Below, piece by piece: positions 1 through 18,346 of a DNA stretch of 64,000 nt (within the stretch, counting starts at the first letter, position 1; each line of letters starts with the position of its first letter). The position numbers and the translations under genes are program-made. The notes under the pieces were generated by a model. It did not search any database. It saw only the letters and a program-made list of their open reading frames with translations, and was not told where the DNA came from. Source of the stretch: Isoetes taiwanensis (lineage: Eukaryota; Streptophyta; Lycopodiopsida; Isoetales; Isoetaceae); the NCBI GenBank assembly GCA_021234155.1, contig JAJEKV010000013.1, forward strand, positions 4,150,028 through 4,214,027, given 5' to 3'.

Positions 1-827
1 ATATTGCAGAGATATTCTAGTGCATTAGTTGGCTAGGGTGCAACAGAAACGTTTCTCACTAATGGTTTGAAGCATGAATGGGAAATTATAGTTTCTTGCG
101 CTGCCTTTTACACAAAACGTTGAAAGTACTACTCTGAATCTAATTAAATTTTTGAATATTAGACTCTTTTGAGAAAGAAGGAAATATTTGATGAACATCT
201 TGAAGCGGCTGCTTAGATTTATTAGCCAATAAATGCAGCTGTAACCAACATAATCTTGAAACTTGAACTATTTGTTACTCTTGTTTCTGAAATAATAAGA
301 AATCTATCAATTTGTTACTGATCACTTATCAATTTATTTTTGAAAATAATGAGTATTATTTTACAAATGATAGCAGAGTATGATAATAGGGTATTATTTG
401 AAACATGGTATTATCTTACAAATGACAACAGGGTATAAGGTATTACCTTACAAATTATAAGAGGGGATGATTGAAAGAGGGTATTATTTGAAACGAGGTA
501 TTATCTTATAAATGGGAACAGGGTATAAATTTACAATTATTGAATGGGGGATTGTGATATCAGCATAACAGGGTATTGTCTTACAAATGAGGAAAAGGGG
601 GATTGTGGCCAAATGCCCCAATTCTAGAAATTCATTTTATCCTCCGTTGTTCTATGGAAAAAGAGGATTATATAGGCACTGTTGTTGGAGCATCTTTTTT
701 GTTATGTGTCTCATTGGGATGGTGTCATATCCAATGGGATGGTGTCATGTGATATGATATGACATGACGTAAAAAATATTATCTATCTATATGAATTGTG
801 CATGATATAAAATGAAATAAAAAAATA
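1..827. repeat. AT-rich non-coding stretch with a degenerate tandem motif at about 346-600
   Basis: No gene is supported here. From about 346 to 600 a motif of the form gggtattatttgaaac / ggtattatcttacaaatg / aacagggtataa recurs four or five times with changes, giving an irregular tandem block. At 718-770 a short 'ccaatgggatggtgtcat' duplication is visible. The rest is AT-rich sequence in which I see nothing. Confidence 0.5.
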
Positions 828-1892
<1,065 letters not shown>

Positions 1893-3218
1893 CAACGCCA
1901 CCTGGATGCTTTGGACACTTTCTGTCAATTCACTGACATGAGAGTTAACTTGGCCAAGACAAGGGTGCTGCTGGTCCCATCATCCCGGCACCCACGCCTT
2001 CCCTCATTCACTTACCAGGGGCAGGTAGTGGAGGTGGCTCAGTATTATAAGTATTTGGGCATTGAGTTTTCTACTACCACACTTTGGGATGCATCCATCG
2101 TTACGGGTCACCGCAGTCGGGTTTGGAAAGCCTGATGCAATGCAAAACAACGATCACAAGGCAGAGAGTTGTATGCATGGGGTCACCAGCACACTTGTTC
2201 GAGGCCTTGGTTGAACCGGTCCTCCTCTATGGGGCGTATGTGGGGCCGTAATATCCCTCACCACTTGGAATCCATCTAGAGCAGTCACGTAAGGCCTTCT
2301 TGGCCCGAAAGCACGGGAGTGAAATCCATGGTCCCATATCGAGATCTTGCTCCGGGAGGCGGGCTTCCTTCCATTACGAGGGTCGCTACTGGGCGTCACA
2401 TTATTTACTTCCGTAAGGTGGTGGCTATGGATGAAGTCCCGGCTGCCCAACCTTGCTTTGGCAAATGGCGATGGGCCCTTGGCGACTCAAAGCTTCGCTG
2501 GAAAGACAAGCAAGCCCGCTGGTGGTTCGCTATGGAATGTGCAGGCACACGGATGTGGACCGGTGCATACACCGAAGGAACGCTACCGCCTTGAAGCGGT
2601 ATTTGGATGCTTGCTTCATGGCCAAGCTTTGGGATGCAGAGGCCTGTCACATGTCAAGGTGACAAATTATCGGCAACAGGTTAATCCCATGCTCACGAGG
2701 GGCCCACACCACTACTGTGCACCCATCTACCCATGAAAAAGCCTTGGTGGTGATTGCTTCCCATTCGCGCAGTGCACACCACCGCGCATTGAGACGGGGA
2801 GATGGATTCGGGATCCGCGTGAGGACAGAGTCTGTCGATCTTTGTCAGCAGCGCCATTGAGGATGAAAGTCCGCCCTCGGGCCTGTCCGTCGAGCATATC
2901 GGGCTCGGTATGCTCGGTTAGTTGTGCCCCAGGGGGCCTTGCATGAGCTCTCGAGCACGGCCTCTGTAGGCTTGTTGGGATCGTACCTCAGGGAGGTAAT
3001 GGATCTGCGGTTCAGTTATGCCCCCACAATAGGCATTAACCTCAATTTGTACTTGTGATTATGTATATAACTATGCGGTATGTCAAGCATCCTTATTGCT
3101 ACTAAGGTTTTAGAAACCCGCGCCGAGGGGGGGTTTTTAATCCTGGTAGTAATATGCCTGTTGCTCTCTCTTTGTACTTGGGTCCCATAGGCCGGTTGGT
3201 CTCGTGGGCGATAAAATC
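1893..3218 (+). mobile_element. LINE B 3' fragment (end of RT domain, C-terminal region, 3' UTR)
   Basis: The frame at 1911-2135 carries the end of a LINE reverse transcriptase: 'DMRVNLAKT' and 'QYYKYLGIEFS' match the corresponding stretch of LINE A1 (GMQVNLEKT, AYKYLG) and LINE C (SFKYLGIDFS). Coding similarity continues in other frames to about 3056 with many breaks, ending in GSYLREVMDLRFSYAP, which is close to GSYIQEVLDLRAHLCP in the copy at 22.0 kb. The 3' UTR holds a GC-rich hairpin with a T tract (about 3114-3140) and the family signature 'ggtcccataggccggttgg' (from 3181) ending in GGGCGATAAAATC. The tail is (ATTCT)n, not poly(A). Confidence 0.7.
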
Positions 3219-3259
3219 ATATTCTATTCTATTCTATTCTATTCTATTCTATTCTATTC

Positions 3260-3338
<79 letters not shown>
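3219..3338. repeat. (ATTCT)n then (TC)n microsatellite between two LINEs
   Basis: ATTCT repeats (about 3219-3265) form the tail of LINE B and change directly into a TC run (about 3265-3338). LINE A1 begins immediately after the TC run, so this element also has a TC tract on its 5' side. Confidence 0.95.
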
Positions 3339-7068
<3,730 letters not shown>

Positions 7069-7267
7069 GAAAGTCGTATTTAATTAAAGTGGGACAAATC
7101 TTGCATTTTGGGACTCGGACTGAAAATGGGACTCATACCCCATAAAAAAAAAATTCTGAATTGATTGCTTGAATAGAATTACACATCACACACAAAGAAT
7201 TGGGTTACTTGTTTTCCTCATAAATTTTACAAACCACTAGTTGAGAAAGTTTTCAAGCTTCTTAATA

Positions 7268-8525
7268 TTATCTACCCTCATACAATGATATAGCATGGAG
7301 GTTGCTCATGGCTTTGTCCATCTCCCTTTTTGGGATCTTGTGTGTGTTGTCCTTTGCAATGTGAGAACTTGGATATGACCATACCACACACTCCACCAAT
7401 TCCCTCTTTTGAGGATCAGCATGATTTGCCCTCCACTTCTTCTCCCAGCAGTCAGTGTATTGCTCCTTCAAGTTGCCCTTCTTGTGCCTCCCAATGGGCT
7501 CTCAATATTAAATTTGGAATCCAGGACGCAACTCCTCTCCATCAGGCATAGTGGTGGTTACATCAGAGAGTGCCACCCCTAACCATATTGGACAATCCTC
7601 ATCATCAGGCCTTACTAGCACAAAGTATCCTTCCTTGATGTCCTCAAAGGGATCCCACTCAGGAAGATCAAACCACTTCGGCTTTGAGGCCTTACTTCCC
7701 ACAAACCACTTGGAACCCTTGTTAGGAACATTCTTAGACGTGCTCGCTCGTTGAGAACCCTCCCATCTTGACTCTGGCAAGAACCCGTCTCTCAACTCCC
7801 TCCCACATGGTTGTTCAATTTCTAAGCATGTCACAACTTTCTCCCAGTACTTGATTAAAGAGTCCATTTGATTTTTCTTAAGAGTGGAGGTGTGCTTTCC
7901 ATTTCGAACATCATCCCAGTGCGTTATATAATCCTTGATGCCCTTCACTAGTTGGCTAGAGTCTTTGACAGTCTTGAAGGGAGGTAGTGGTTTTGGCTGC
8001 CCTTTAGGAATGAGAACTTCACCAGCAGCACCCCGTTGCCACAACTCGATTCCTTGTACAGGCATCCACAACTTGTCACCTGGTCTTCACTTATATTGCA
8101 TGATTGGTATTCCATCCCTAACCCAAAACTTGAACTGAAGTGGCTTTGTGTGTCCTGTCAACTGATCCTTACCATCTAGCAAGTATCCCTCGACAAATGA
8201 TTTCTAATCTGCAACCTCATCCATCAAGAAAGCCATTGGGTTGGGGTCAATGCTGCTCTCAAACACATCCATTAGTTCAGGGAGACTAGTCACGTTTTCT
8301 CTCTTGAGCTTGATGGAGAAAGTTCCAAAGAATGCATCTATATCATCATGCATATGCCCAACCATCATGAACCCCACTTTCACAACTTTGAATACTCCCA
8401 CTGCTGTCAAGTATGACATTGCCCCAAACATCCATCTATTCTTGTTTTCTTTCCAACAGTTGTCCAATTGAACACATAGCTCCTCAGGCAGTTGTTTTTC
8501 AAGTAAGGGGAAATCATCCCAAGTC
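7268..8525 (-). pseudogene. DUF7869-like gene, C-terminal half (split by the retrotransposon at 8526-20078)
   Basis: Reading leftwards on the minus strand, 8525-8204 encodes LEKQLPEELCVQLDNCWKE and KVGFMMVGHMHDDIDAFFGT. The D-N-C-W-K-E-N-K and G-H-M-H-D-D-I-D motifs are characteristic of a large, uncharacterised family (I believe Pfam DUF7869) often seen near transposons in plants, algae and invertebrates. The frame continues after a stop at about 8201 to 8071-7508 (GIELWQRGAAGEVLIPKG, CPIWLGVALSD). After two more stops it reaches 7471-7268 (EQYTDCWEKKW), where it ends. In-frame stops show decay independent of the LTR insertion. No enzymatic function is established for the family as far as I know. 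Family assignment is from motif memory. Confidence 0.55.
8521..8525. repeat. Target-site duplication AAGTC, left copy
   Basis: AAGTC directly precedes the LTR start TGTGACGTCC. The same five bases follow the other LTR end ACGTCACA at 20079-20083. A 5-bp duplication fits Ty3/gypsy integration. Confidence 0.9.
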
Positions 8526-10228
8526 TGTGACGTCCCCTACTCGCATACGGTGCCCTCACCGTATACAAACAGGAGTTCATCCCCCATACCAGCTCCATGC
8601 TAATACAGGGCCCTCCACATGACACTGCAACCGTGACGGGTTCCAGTGGGAAGAGTGGAAGGGTCATTGCACCCCGTCTCCCTCAGGGCCTACCTAGCTG
8701 CGGAAGCGTAAACATACATGTCAGTAGCACATACATCAACATCATATGACCATCACGAAGGATGGTCCTCCACATATCTGCATAGACAAAGATCAGCACA
8801 TCACATAGGGAATCCTACCCAAGGCTCAGACTCAAAGGGATGACTGACGGCTTGGGTCTCCAGAGTTCATTGCAGACAGAATTCATGGCAATGGATTTGG
8901 CTGGCATAAGAACATGGCATAGGGTTGTCCACTCCATCCGCCCCTCCTGCGTACACTTTGCGAGTAGGTGAAAAAAGTATTGGGGACCTGTTGTAGCCGC
9001 CGGATGCATAGCCAAGGGGGCTATATCCTGGGTTGCATCTCCCAGTTCCGATGGGGCGGTAGGGATCTCTCCCTCCGAGATCTACATCTTGACTCAAGGT
9101 GACTAGAGGGCCCTTGCCGTATTCGACTTGAACTCAATGGAAGGTCATATTCACCACCTCACAGTGTCGAGCCCATGCCTTGCCCTGCGGTAGCAAAGCC
9201 ATTAGACCTAGTCACAATGATCCCCGGTAGCACTAACACACCATAGGGATCGTTCAAGAGTCGAGAACACGAACCTCCTTATAAGCCCGGTCGGCCCCTT
9301 CACCCACAACCGGTGTGGCTCTTGTGCCTGAGGCCGCATCTATAGTGTGCTAGAGAGGCTAATCTAGGAGCATCTACTACCAAGCTTTAGGTCTCTACCC
9401 CCTTCCCAATACAAGGAGTTCACAGGAGATACATCATCCATATACATCACGAGAAGAACTAAAGAACAAGATCTAATCTATATCATAGAGTTAGGTTCTT
9501 TAGTTAGAATCTGCTATCTAGAGTTCTAGAGGGCTGCTATGGGCAATTTAAGAGGCTAAACCCTCTTTGATTGATGGCTGAAATGGGGTTTAGACTACTA
9601 AATTGCCTAAATACTGATCCTTGAGTTCCTCCTCGACTGAACTCGACCATCCTGGCTTTGAAATGCTCGAATCAAGGAAAACTAATGATGCAGATTCTCT
9701 CGGACAAAGTGCGGGAGGCGGTTTTGGCTCTTGAGGCAGCCAAAGCAGAGCTCTAAAACCCTAGAAACGAAAATGGGCAAGTTAGGGTTCTCCTACTTAA
9801 ATAGACAAGGGGTGGCTAGGGTTTCCAATTATCCCCTTTAGGCATGTGGGATAATTGGGAAAAGGGCCCACTTGCCTTTAAGGGCTAGGTGGCCAAATGT
9901 GCCCACATGGAAATGTGTGCACCCAAATGTGCTCACATGGAAATGTGTGCACATTAATGAATGTGTACATTGGAAAATGTGCACATTAATTGCACCTATG
10001 GGTATGGCCCACTTGGCATCAAGTGGCCACATGGAAATGTGTGCCCACATTAATGTGTACATTGGAAAATGTGCACATTAATACTAATGCACATTCTTAG
10101 CAAGTTGCCCCTAGGGGCTACCCCTTGGCTACACGTTGGCGTACGCGTCGGTCGGGATGGCGTGTAATGCGGCGTGGCGTGGCGATTACAATATCGTCCG
10201 GGGCGTATCTTGTCTTTGGAACGTCACA
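8526..10228 (-). repeat. 3' LTR of the minus-strand element
   Basis: Starts TGTGACGTCCCC and ends GGAACGTCACA; 1703 bp. It aligns over its whole length with 18363-20078 and, reversed, with the LTR at 51712-53282. At 9895-10085 it contains direct repeats of 'cacatggaaatgtgtgcac' and 'acattggaaaatgtgcac'. Differences from the partner LTR are many small indels and substitutions. Confidence 0.9.
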
Positions 10229-10241
10229 TTCTCCCCCACCT
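10229..10241 (-). promoter_or_regulatory. Polypurine tract of the minus-strand element
   Basis: Read on the minus strand, 'aggtgggggagaa' ends exactly where the LTR starts (TGTGACG). A near-copy, 'aaggtggggagaa', lies about 45 bp further inside the element (around 10275-10290), so the tract is duplicated, as in the related element at 51.7 kb. Such tracts prime plus-strand DNA synthesis. Confidence 0.7.
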
Positions 10242-12700
10242 GAAATGATGATGTCTCGGCAAGATCGTGGTTCTCCCCACCTTGGAATCTTTAACTAACG
10301 CAATCAACCACGATGCATACGATATACTACTATAATACTTACACATTTATTACGATTACCTTAAGATAATATTTTTAAATCATTATTACGCCATTACATT
10401 ATCAAATAAGTTGTCAATTCAGAACTTCTACTAAAATAAGGTACTTATTAGTTTCTATTATCACAACATTTAGTTTATCACAATTTAACACTTTCATATA
10501 CAATTATTATTTAAGGTACTCTTCATTCCTTGCAACACATTCCAACAAAATTTGTGTTGCGGTCTTACACCTTAAAAATCCCGCATTAATTTTACAATAT
10601 CTATAATTACATACTTACTATCTTAATTATTAGAATTACTCTAAGGTAATGTTTAAGACATTACTATTTCGTTATCCTATTAACTTATCACATCATAACT
10701 TAATCCACATAAGGTAATTATTAACCTTACTTAATACAACATTTAAGTTTATCGAGTTTATCAATTTCATACAAAATTTACACTTCTAAGGTACCCTTCA
10801 TCCCTTGCAACACATTATAACAAAATTTGTGTTGCAAGCCTAAATGGAGTTCGACCTCCTTGCCCTCCCGAGCTCTATTGGCTGCAGGTCGACACTACCT
10901 ATTATTAATTATTACAAAAATTTTGGTTATATGGTGACCACCCCACCTATCTACATGGATGCATGGCTAATCTCCCGCCAGAGGAAGAGGGTGGATCTTC
11001 CATTATGGCCAGGTGGAGCAGCCTATATGCCTATATGCGCTCATGCCTACACCTCTAGTTGCCCGGGCGTGGAGGATATCCTTCCCGCGTGGGGGGCGTG
11101 AAGGATAGATTCCTCCTATCAAAGCATATATGGGGCTAAAGGTGCCTTTCCTATCAATGCATTCCTTAATGACCTCCTTTCTCTCGAGGTCGTCTACTTC
11201 CGTGGGACAGAAGTAGACTTTCTAATCTACCTTCCACTCGTCCAGGCGGAAACGCGGTCATGCCTACATTGACATTACACCACGCCCTAGAGATCACCGT
11301 AGTGGTCTCATCATCGGTAACAACGCATGCAATCCATACCAAGCATAGGTTGCATGCGTAGATTAATCTTAACTACACATGAAACTAATTTAAACACAAA
11401 TCGACATGGCTGAGCCAATTTTTTTTTTCTGGCTCCCTTAATGCATGTGATTAACATAATTACCCTAAGGTAATATTTATGAATTAACATTATCATAGTA
11501 TCGGATACATTACTTCCGATAGTACAATTATATTTACTCTAAGCTTTGCAATATTTAACGACTTTTAGATCGCGATTATTTAAACAATAACACTGATTTA
11601 GACCTATTGTATTATAGACAGGGTTTTAATTATCATACACAAGAATTAGATGTGCTTCTTATTCTCTTCCTTGGGTCCTGCATTACCCTTGGAAGTATAT
11701 CCCTAAGATGCACTTAAGTATATCCGAATTCTATTTTCTATTTATATTTATAAGGATCTATAGCTATCCTTGGAAGGAATTGCATCCTTGCGAAGGATTA
11801 ATTAACATGCTACTTCACATTATCGTTGTTATTTAACTTATTTCCCTATGATACATATCATTACAACAATTTCTATGCAGTTATTAGGGTCTATATTTAA
11901 CTTATCAATAAGACACATTAAGGCTTATAATACATGCATACCTTATCTAAGGCTAAAACGCATCCACTCATGATTGAGTAGGTCGAGTAGTTTGGAGGTG
12001 ACTTGGTCGTTCATTGCTCCCATAGTTTTGCTCCACTTCGTTGGTGTAGTTCACTACTACGTCGGTCTCAAGACGTTGAAGGCCTCCCGAGCTATCTATC
12101 TATCTATCTTACGCTCTATTCGCCCGGCCATTGCCGAGTGAACTCTATTCTCTGGTCGATCAATTCGGTTGCAAGCACGTTCAATCATAAGATTGAGCCC
12201 TCCCACTTTCTTGAAAAGAAAATGGTCGCACCCCTTCAATGACATTGCACACAACGTCATATCTATTCTCTCCCCTTAAGAGGTTATCGCTTCTTACTTA
12301 GCGCATTAAGTTACTAGCCTTAGCTAACATATATAACCATCTAAGATGGATGCACATATTATGTTATCATTTATTTCAATATAATTATGGGTTATCTACT
12401 TAGTTAGAACGATTCTAAACCACAAGGTTTTGTCATGACGACAATTCCTTTTTGTCTCAAAAGACTATTTGATTACTATAATTCTTATTTTAGATGTACC
12501 TTGCATGTACTATTATTTTATTATTCTAGAGATTCCCCTTTCTTAGTTATTTAAACTCTTGGAATATTCCTACCAATCGAATTGATGTCATCGTAACAAG
12601 TTGGCGGACTTGTTAGATTACTTCTTTTCTTTCGGTTGGATTATTCTTTGGAGATACTAGATTTATACATGGTCAACAATTATCCTAGTAGTGATTCCTT
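10242..12700 (-). other. Interior of the LTR element: conserved 3' non-coding part, then AT-rich DNA
   Basis: 10242 to about 11385 is alignable, reversed, with 50821-51711 of the other gypsy element (shared stretches include 'ggttgcatgc', 'gatgatgagaccactacgg' and the block around 'ggcatataggcatataggc'). From about 11386 to 12700 it is AT-rich with no coding signal. In the related element the pol frames lie immediately beyond this region; here they are absent. Confidence 0.65.
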
Positions 12701-15700
12701 CTTAGCGAGGAGATCAATCTCACCAAGTGGTTTCAATACGTTGGATGTCCATTTAACAATCGTGTATAATTTTTAGTTACTCCTATCGTCTCCTTCCCAA
12801 TTGGGCAATCCTTTCAACGAGAATATCCGGGATTGCCTTCTAATCCCTAATATGGATGTTACCATCCATACATTTAACCTACTAGGCCCCATGGCCTTAG
12901 ATCTTTGAGCTTGCTAGAAGCTCATCCGCCTCGTTACTGCTTGAAGGAGCAAGGTAACGTTCTCCGAGAAGCTTTCGATACTTGATCTCCTTGGCGGTGG
13001 CTCCTCTTTGATGTAGAGGTTGACTTTGTTCGTTAGAAGCCTCTCATTGCTGGTGGCTTGATGGTGTACTTGATCATTTGAATCTTGCATGCCGCTTTTC
13101 AAATGCCGAAAGTAATTTGTTGAAAGAGATCTTTCATCTTGAACTCTTTGTCTTGGCGGCTAAAGGATGACTCTCAGATCCAGATATTGTTTCTTCGACT
13201 CCATCGATGTCTCATACGTCGAGTCCTCTTGTCGTTATCGTGTTGCCCGAAGAGTGTTGACGATGTTGATTGCTTCACCCCTGCAACTTGCATGACATCT
13301 CTTCCTTTGATGTGTTACGCTATGGGAGGGAAGAAATAACAAGGGAACTATACATGCACAACATATAGCTTACATAATTACAATTACTACTAGAGCTATT
13401 AGGTCTCCCTTGTGCCTCCCTTCGAGTTGGACACCTACTCCTTGGCAATGTCATCGGTGTTCCTCCCGGTGCAATGGTGTTGACGATCTATATCCTCCTA
13501 TTTGTACGTCGGCTCGTGCTCCGGGGTAACTTGTTGATATACTTGGGCCCTCCGATGTTTGTCGGCTATGGCACAACCGCTTTGCATCACATTCTAACTA
13601 AGGTGTGCTTGTCGTTGATGCTTCGACATTTCAGTCTGCTTCTTGATCCTGTTCTCGGGCAATAATTGTTCCCCCCTTCATGATACTTGAAGCTATTTGA
13701 AGGCGTCTCTTGAGGCTGTGCGCGATTCCTTTGGCTATACTCCTCTGGAGTTGTTCTCTTCTGCAGTTGTTCTTTGAATCGTTCATCCTTGGGTTCACCA
13801 AGTTGCATGCAAGGCCGCGTGCAAGTCATCGGCTCGCCTCACCTAGTTGGTTCTCCATCGAGCTTCCAAACTTCTTCGTTTGATCCCTCGATCACATGGC
13901 TTGGGCGTTGTCACGTTCCACAGTGCTATGCCGTCTTCTTGTCTTGAGGTACCCTCCGGTGACTTTGATTGTGCTTTCGCCGTTTTGATCCTCCCATTTG
14001 CCTCTGGGGAAGCTTCGTGGAAGAAGTCGGTTGCTAGCACTTCTCCATCTTTTCAGTTCGACCTTTGTCCTTCTATGCATTTGGGTCTCTTTGGCAAGTA
14101 AGGCATCATGACTCTCCTCCACGATGGCTCCGTTGTTCCGGGATGATGGATCCTTATCTCTAGCGGCTTGACCCTTCGCGTTGAAGAAGTACCGCCTTAG
14201 ATATACTCTTGTCGTTGAATAGCCCGGCTATTATCTTGAACTCTCTTTTCGCGAAGGTGCTTCCAGTTGCTATCCTTGTCGTTAAAGCGTGAATGCTTCT
14301 ACCTTGGGCGTTTGACGTGCCACATGTCAGAGATATGGTCGGCTTCTTCTCTTCTAATTACTGGTAGGAGTATCTGACGAAGCCGTTACCTAGTTGTTGA
14401 AGGCATGTCTCCTCATCGCGGTGCCTTTCGTAAGTGCATCTCCATCTAATACACGTGTCATAGCGCATCACCCTATATTACCACAAGGTGGGATTATGGT
14501 CGTCGAGATGTTGCCTTCTTAGTTGGCTTGTTGATGTCGGGGTGTTCCTCCTTCCATTGTTGAGGCCACTCATGTCATAAGTTCGTCAAGTCGCGCCCTT
14601 TGCTACAAGAGGTAGTGTTGCATACGGCGATGTCCACGGTGCCAGCGTTGATGATCTTGACATGATGGGGTGTTGTCTCTTATTCTAACATTGGGTGGCC
14701 GAGCAGTCTTCTGCTTGAGGGCATTTCCCGAAGTGTTTGGAGTCGAAGGTTTGCTTGGCCTCTGGTCGTTCTCACTCGTACTTGCTCTTCCATTTTGGTC
14801 TTGGGCTATAGTTGTGCCTCCTTGCTTCCTCCTTTGGTAGTCGAAGTGAAGGAGCTTCCTGATCTAAGCGCTAAATCCGTAAAACATGACTTTAAACTCA
14901 TGTTTCTCCACTATATCTGTGAGCACCCGAGATATACAATAGACATATACGCATTTACATTGGGATTTTTAATTCATCCACTTTTTCAAAACAACTACGA
15001 ATATCTACTTAAATGTTTGTACTCCTTTAGGGTTTCCCCTCCTCGATCAGGCGTTTGATTCTTGGTTTTCTTTGCATCTTCTTCGTTACGGTTGACTCAG
15101 GGATTCCTTGAGATCTGCTACTATTATTTGAGCTTCGTGGTTCGATCCGATTGGGCTTTGCTTCATTCGAGGTGGCTCTCCGCGTGCCCTGAAGTGTGGT
15201 CATCTCCATTGCACTTACCGTAGCTCCTTACGGGTCGCCTTTGCGTGATTTCTACCTCTTTGGCTAGGTCGTTCTCCTCGTCCTTTGGGTCCTATCCATT
15301 CGAAGTCGCACTCCTTGGGGACGTAGTAAAGCGATCCTTCCTTTGGTTTCTAGGTGTTCCCGGGTCCGAATTCTGTTTGAGCAGAATATTCTCCTCCTTG
15401 GTCTTGCCCTAGTGCTGATCTGAGGCCTTCGAAGTCGGAAATGTTCCTTGATATCGTCTCCTCCCTCTCATGGTCTCCTACCTTTTTGGAACCGATGAAA
15501 GTTCTCCCCGCTGGTGCAAGGGGCTGGGAGGCTCATCTTGGTCAGCCTTAGGTGCTTTGTGGTTGCCTAGCTTGGTTACTCCTTTTGTTGGCGTTGCGCT
15601 TTGAGCTCTTTGGGCTGCAAGGTCGTGGTGATCTTCCCTCCGGTTTCTATATACGCTGTGCGTCGCCATGAGTTGTCTCCTCGACGGAAGATTATGCCCT

Positions 15701-16250
15701 ACGGCCCTAGCTCGTGATGCTAACGACATCGATGCCTAACATCTTCCTGTGCACGTATTTTTGTTGTCTCGCGTTCTTCCATTTGAAACTCATGTGCGTC
15801 GAGTTGGTGAAGGCGTTGAGATCCTCTTTTCGATGTGAGCTCGTGGGCGTGGTAGCGGGAGATTGACATCTAGAACATTCTTGGTGCCGTTGGTTACCAA
15901 TATTCTTCCCATTTGATGGAGATTGATGATAGGTCGGTGGTGTCTGTTTCTACTCGTTTGTCGGTTGAGGTGTTTGTCGTTGTGCTTCCCCTCTTGGGTG
16001 CGCCTTTTCGGTCTCCTCTCCTTTATCTGTTTGTGCATTGGCTGGGACCTTGATGTCTTCAAGAAGTTGCGTCCTTAGCTCGTCGCGGGCTCGCCCCGGT
16101 CCTTGAAAAGCAACGCTTCGTGTATCCTAGAGTCTAAGAGTCTACTTGAAGGGCTCTCCTACAATACGGGCTCTATAAGCAAGCAAGATGGCTCGGCGGC
16201 GGCATTACTAGAGACATATCTATAATCTACAAGTCTATGGACATTAGGGC
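12700..16250 (-). other. Interior of the LTR element: CG-rich, gag-position region with no recognisable domain
   Basis: Short minus-strand frames rich in Arg, Lys, Gln and Glu occur (13587-13829, 13892-14122, 15478-15729, 15790-16062), but no CCHC knuckle or other known motif is visible. The base composition differs sharply from the AT-rich part to its left. It may be a decayed or replaced gag region; I cannot show that it is coding. Confidence 0.4.
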
Positions 16251-18346
16251 GTGTGGTATAGCATGACATGAGGGTTGTTTTGCAAAGCCCTCATGGTGTT
16301 TGAGGTATACTCTAAGGTCCCAGCAAAGTTGGTTTTGGGGGGTCAATCTCTACACATGGAATGACTTGGGCAGCTCTAGGCTCTAGCTCCTTTCTAGGTA
16401 TCCTGGCAATAGGGAGTGTCAATGTGGCGGCTATATAAGTCAAACTCTATTAGAAGGACACAGAATTAGGTCAAGGTTTATGCCTTTGGCTCGAGCAGAG
16501 GTGGTGTACCAACAGTTGGACTTGGGTTGCTATGCTAAGGTCTAGATGAGTATAACAAAGGGGGTGTTCGAAAGCACTTCTACCTAGGAGTAAGGCATCA
16601 GCTTCGAGCCGAGATGAATACTTGCGAGCTACTAATGGGGTATGCTTCTATCTACAAACAAACTACAGTTTGGGAAAGCAATTCAAGGGTTTGAGCAATT
16701 TTGGTCATTTTGAGATGGGGTTTGACATTTCTATCCTAATTTGAGGTCATAAATGGATTCTAGGCTGTCTAACGGTCCTAACGCAACAAATTTGGCGATT
16801 TGGAGCTGTAGCTCAAGTTATGGAGGTTCAAAATTTGGAGGTCTCACCACGTTGCCCGCACCGATTTTGAGAATGTAGAAATCTGTCTGGCGGCGACGTG
16901 TGAGACATGGGTCCTAATTGGGCTAGGCTTACTCAATTTAAGTGATCTAAGGCTGTAATTCCACTAAACTCATCGAGTTAGGCAGAATTGACCCCTTTAC
17001 TTGGTCGATTTGGAGCTGTTTTGGGCATTTTTGGGCATGGTCTCGCGTTTGCCCGACCCAGGATTCCTAAAATCTAGAAATGGCTGTCGGCGCGACGTGT
17101 GAGACATCGTCTCAATTTTGCTCAAAAGCTCCAATTTGACTAAAACAAAAGCTAGAATTCTATAACTTAACTTAATTAAGTAACTTTATACTGCTTATAA
17201 TTTACTCTAAAACACGTTGTATTAAACCAATTTTATCATTTACGAAATTAATAAGGTTCTCCTTTGATATGATTGGTAAGTGCATATCTTTCTTCATTAG
17301 AGTTACTCCTTTGGTGTGTCTTGCGGTTTGTTGAGTCTTCAAAATGTTGGACCAGCTTACTCGCTCACGCTTCTTGACCCTGGCCTCCGGCTCTCGTTAC
17401 GCCCCTCTCCTCTTCTTGTTTCCTTCAGCCTCCTTGGCCTCGGGGCTGTTTAAGCCTTGTCGGGGAGTCGAGTGGTCATTTTGGTTGGCGTCATGTCGAT
17501 CGGAGGCTTGGTGTCTATCGGGGATGATGACTCTATCTAGCTTAAGGGTCTTGGTTCTAAGTCTAAGGCTTGGCCATTAATATTATCTAACATTATTACA
17601 GCTTAAATCTAATTAAGGATTATAATTCAAACACAAACGATGCCCGCCCTCAGTGGTTGGCACGGGGGGGTTTGGGGGGGTTCAACCCTGTGGGTGGGAG
17701 GTTCAATTTCCGCTACTGTGGGAATTCTTTTAAGATGAGGTTTAAATAGATTAGAAAGCTAATCTAGCTAATTCCTAGGCTGAAATTCGAATTACTAAGT
17801 TACTTTTCTAAATTTTTTGACTTTTAAAATTTGTTCTCGGATCAATGTCTCACACGTTGCCCGGATAGGTTTCCACATTTTAGAAATCAGCTCTGGTAGC
17901 GGCGTGTGAGAGACCATCCTATTTGGCTCACTAATTTTTAGAAATCAGCTCAAGCGACGTGTGAGACCATCCTATTTGGCTCACTAATTTTTTCTTTAAG
18001 CGCTATTAATTCACTTTAAGCGCTACTAATTCACTTTTAGATAGGTTTCCACATTTTAGAAATCAGCTCTGGCGCGACGTGTGAGACCATCCTATTTGGC
18101 TCACTAATTTTTAGAAATCAGCTCTGGCGCGACGTGTGAGACCATCCTATTTGGCTCACTAATTTTTTTCTTTAACTGCTATTAATTCACTTTAACTGCT
18201 ACTAATTCACTTTTAATCTTGTTGCTAGCTTAGCATATACTACAAAATGAGAAAAAAAATTTCCCATTTCTCGAGGTTTGAGGATCCTATCAAGTTAGTA
18301 CTCTTTTGGGAGCATGGTCGTGCTTTGCTCTTGGTCTCCAAGAACA
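16250..18346 (-). repeat. Leader region of the LTR element with tandem blocks
   Basis: This lies just inside the 5' LTR. At 17868-18213 a block of about 170 bp is repeated twice ('ataggtttccacattttag', 'gcgacgtgtgagacc', 'atcctatttggctcactaa', 'attcactttaa'), and each block holds an inner duplication of about 55 bp. Related 'cgacgtgtgagac' pieces occur at about 16890 and 17094. No gene is supported; the frame at 17344-17580 has no recognisable content. Confidence 0.6.

Noticed and set aside
9838-10081. Pair of overlapping frames in the LTR, repeated identically at 19689-19932
   Set aside because: They reflect 'acatggaaatgtg' repeats inside the LTR; identical frames in both LTRs are expected and do not indicate a gene.
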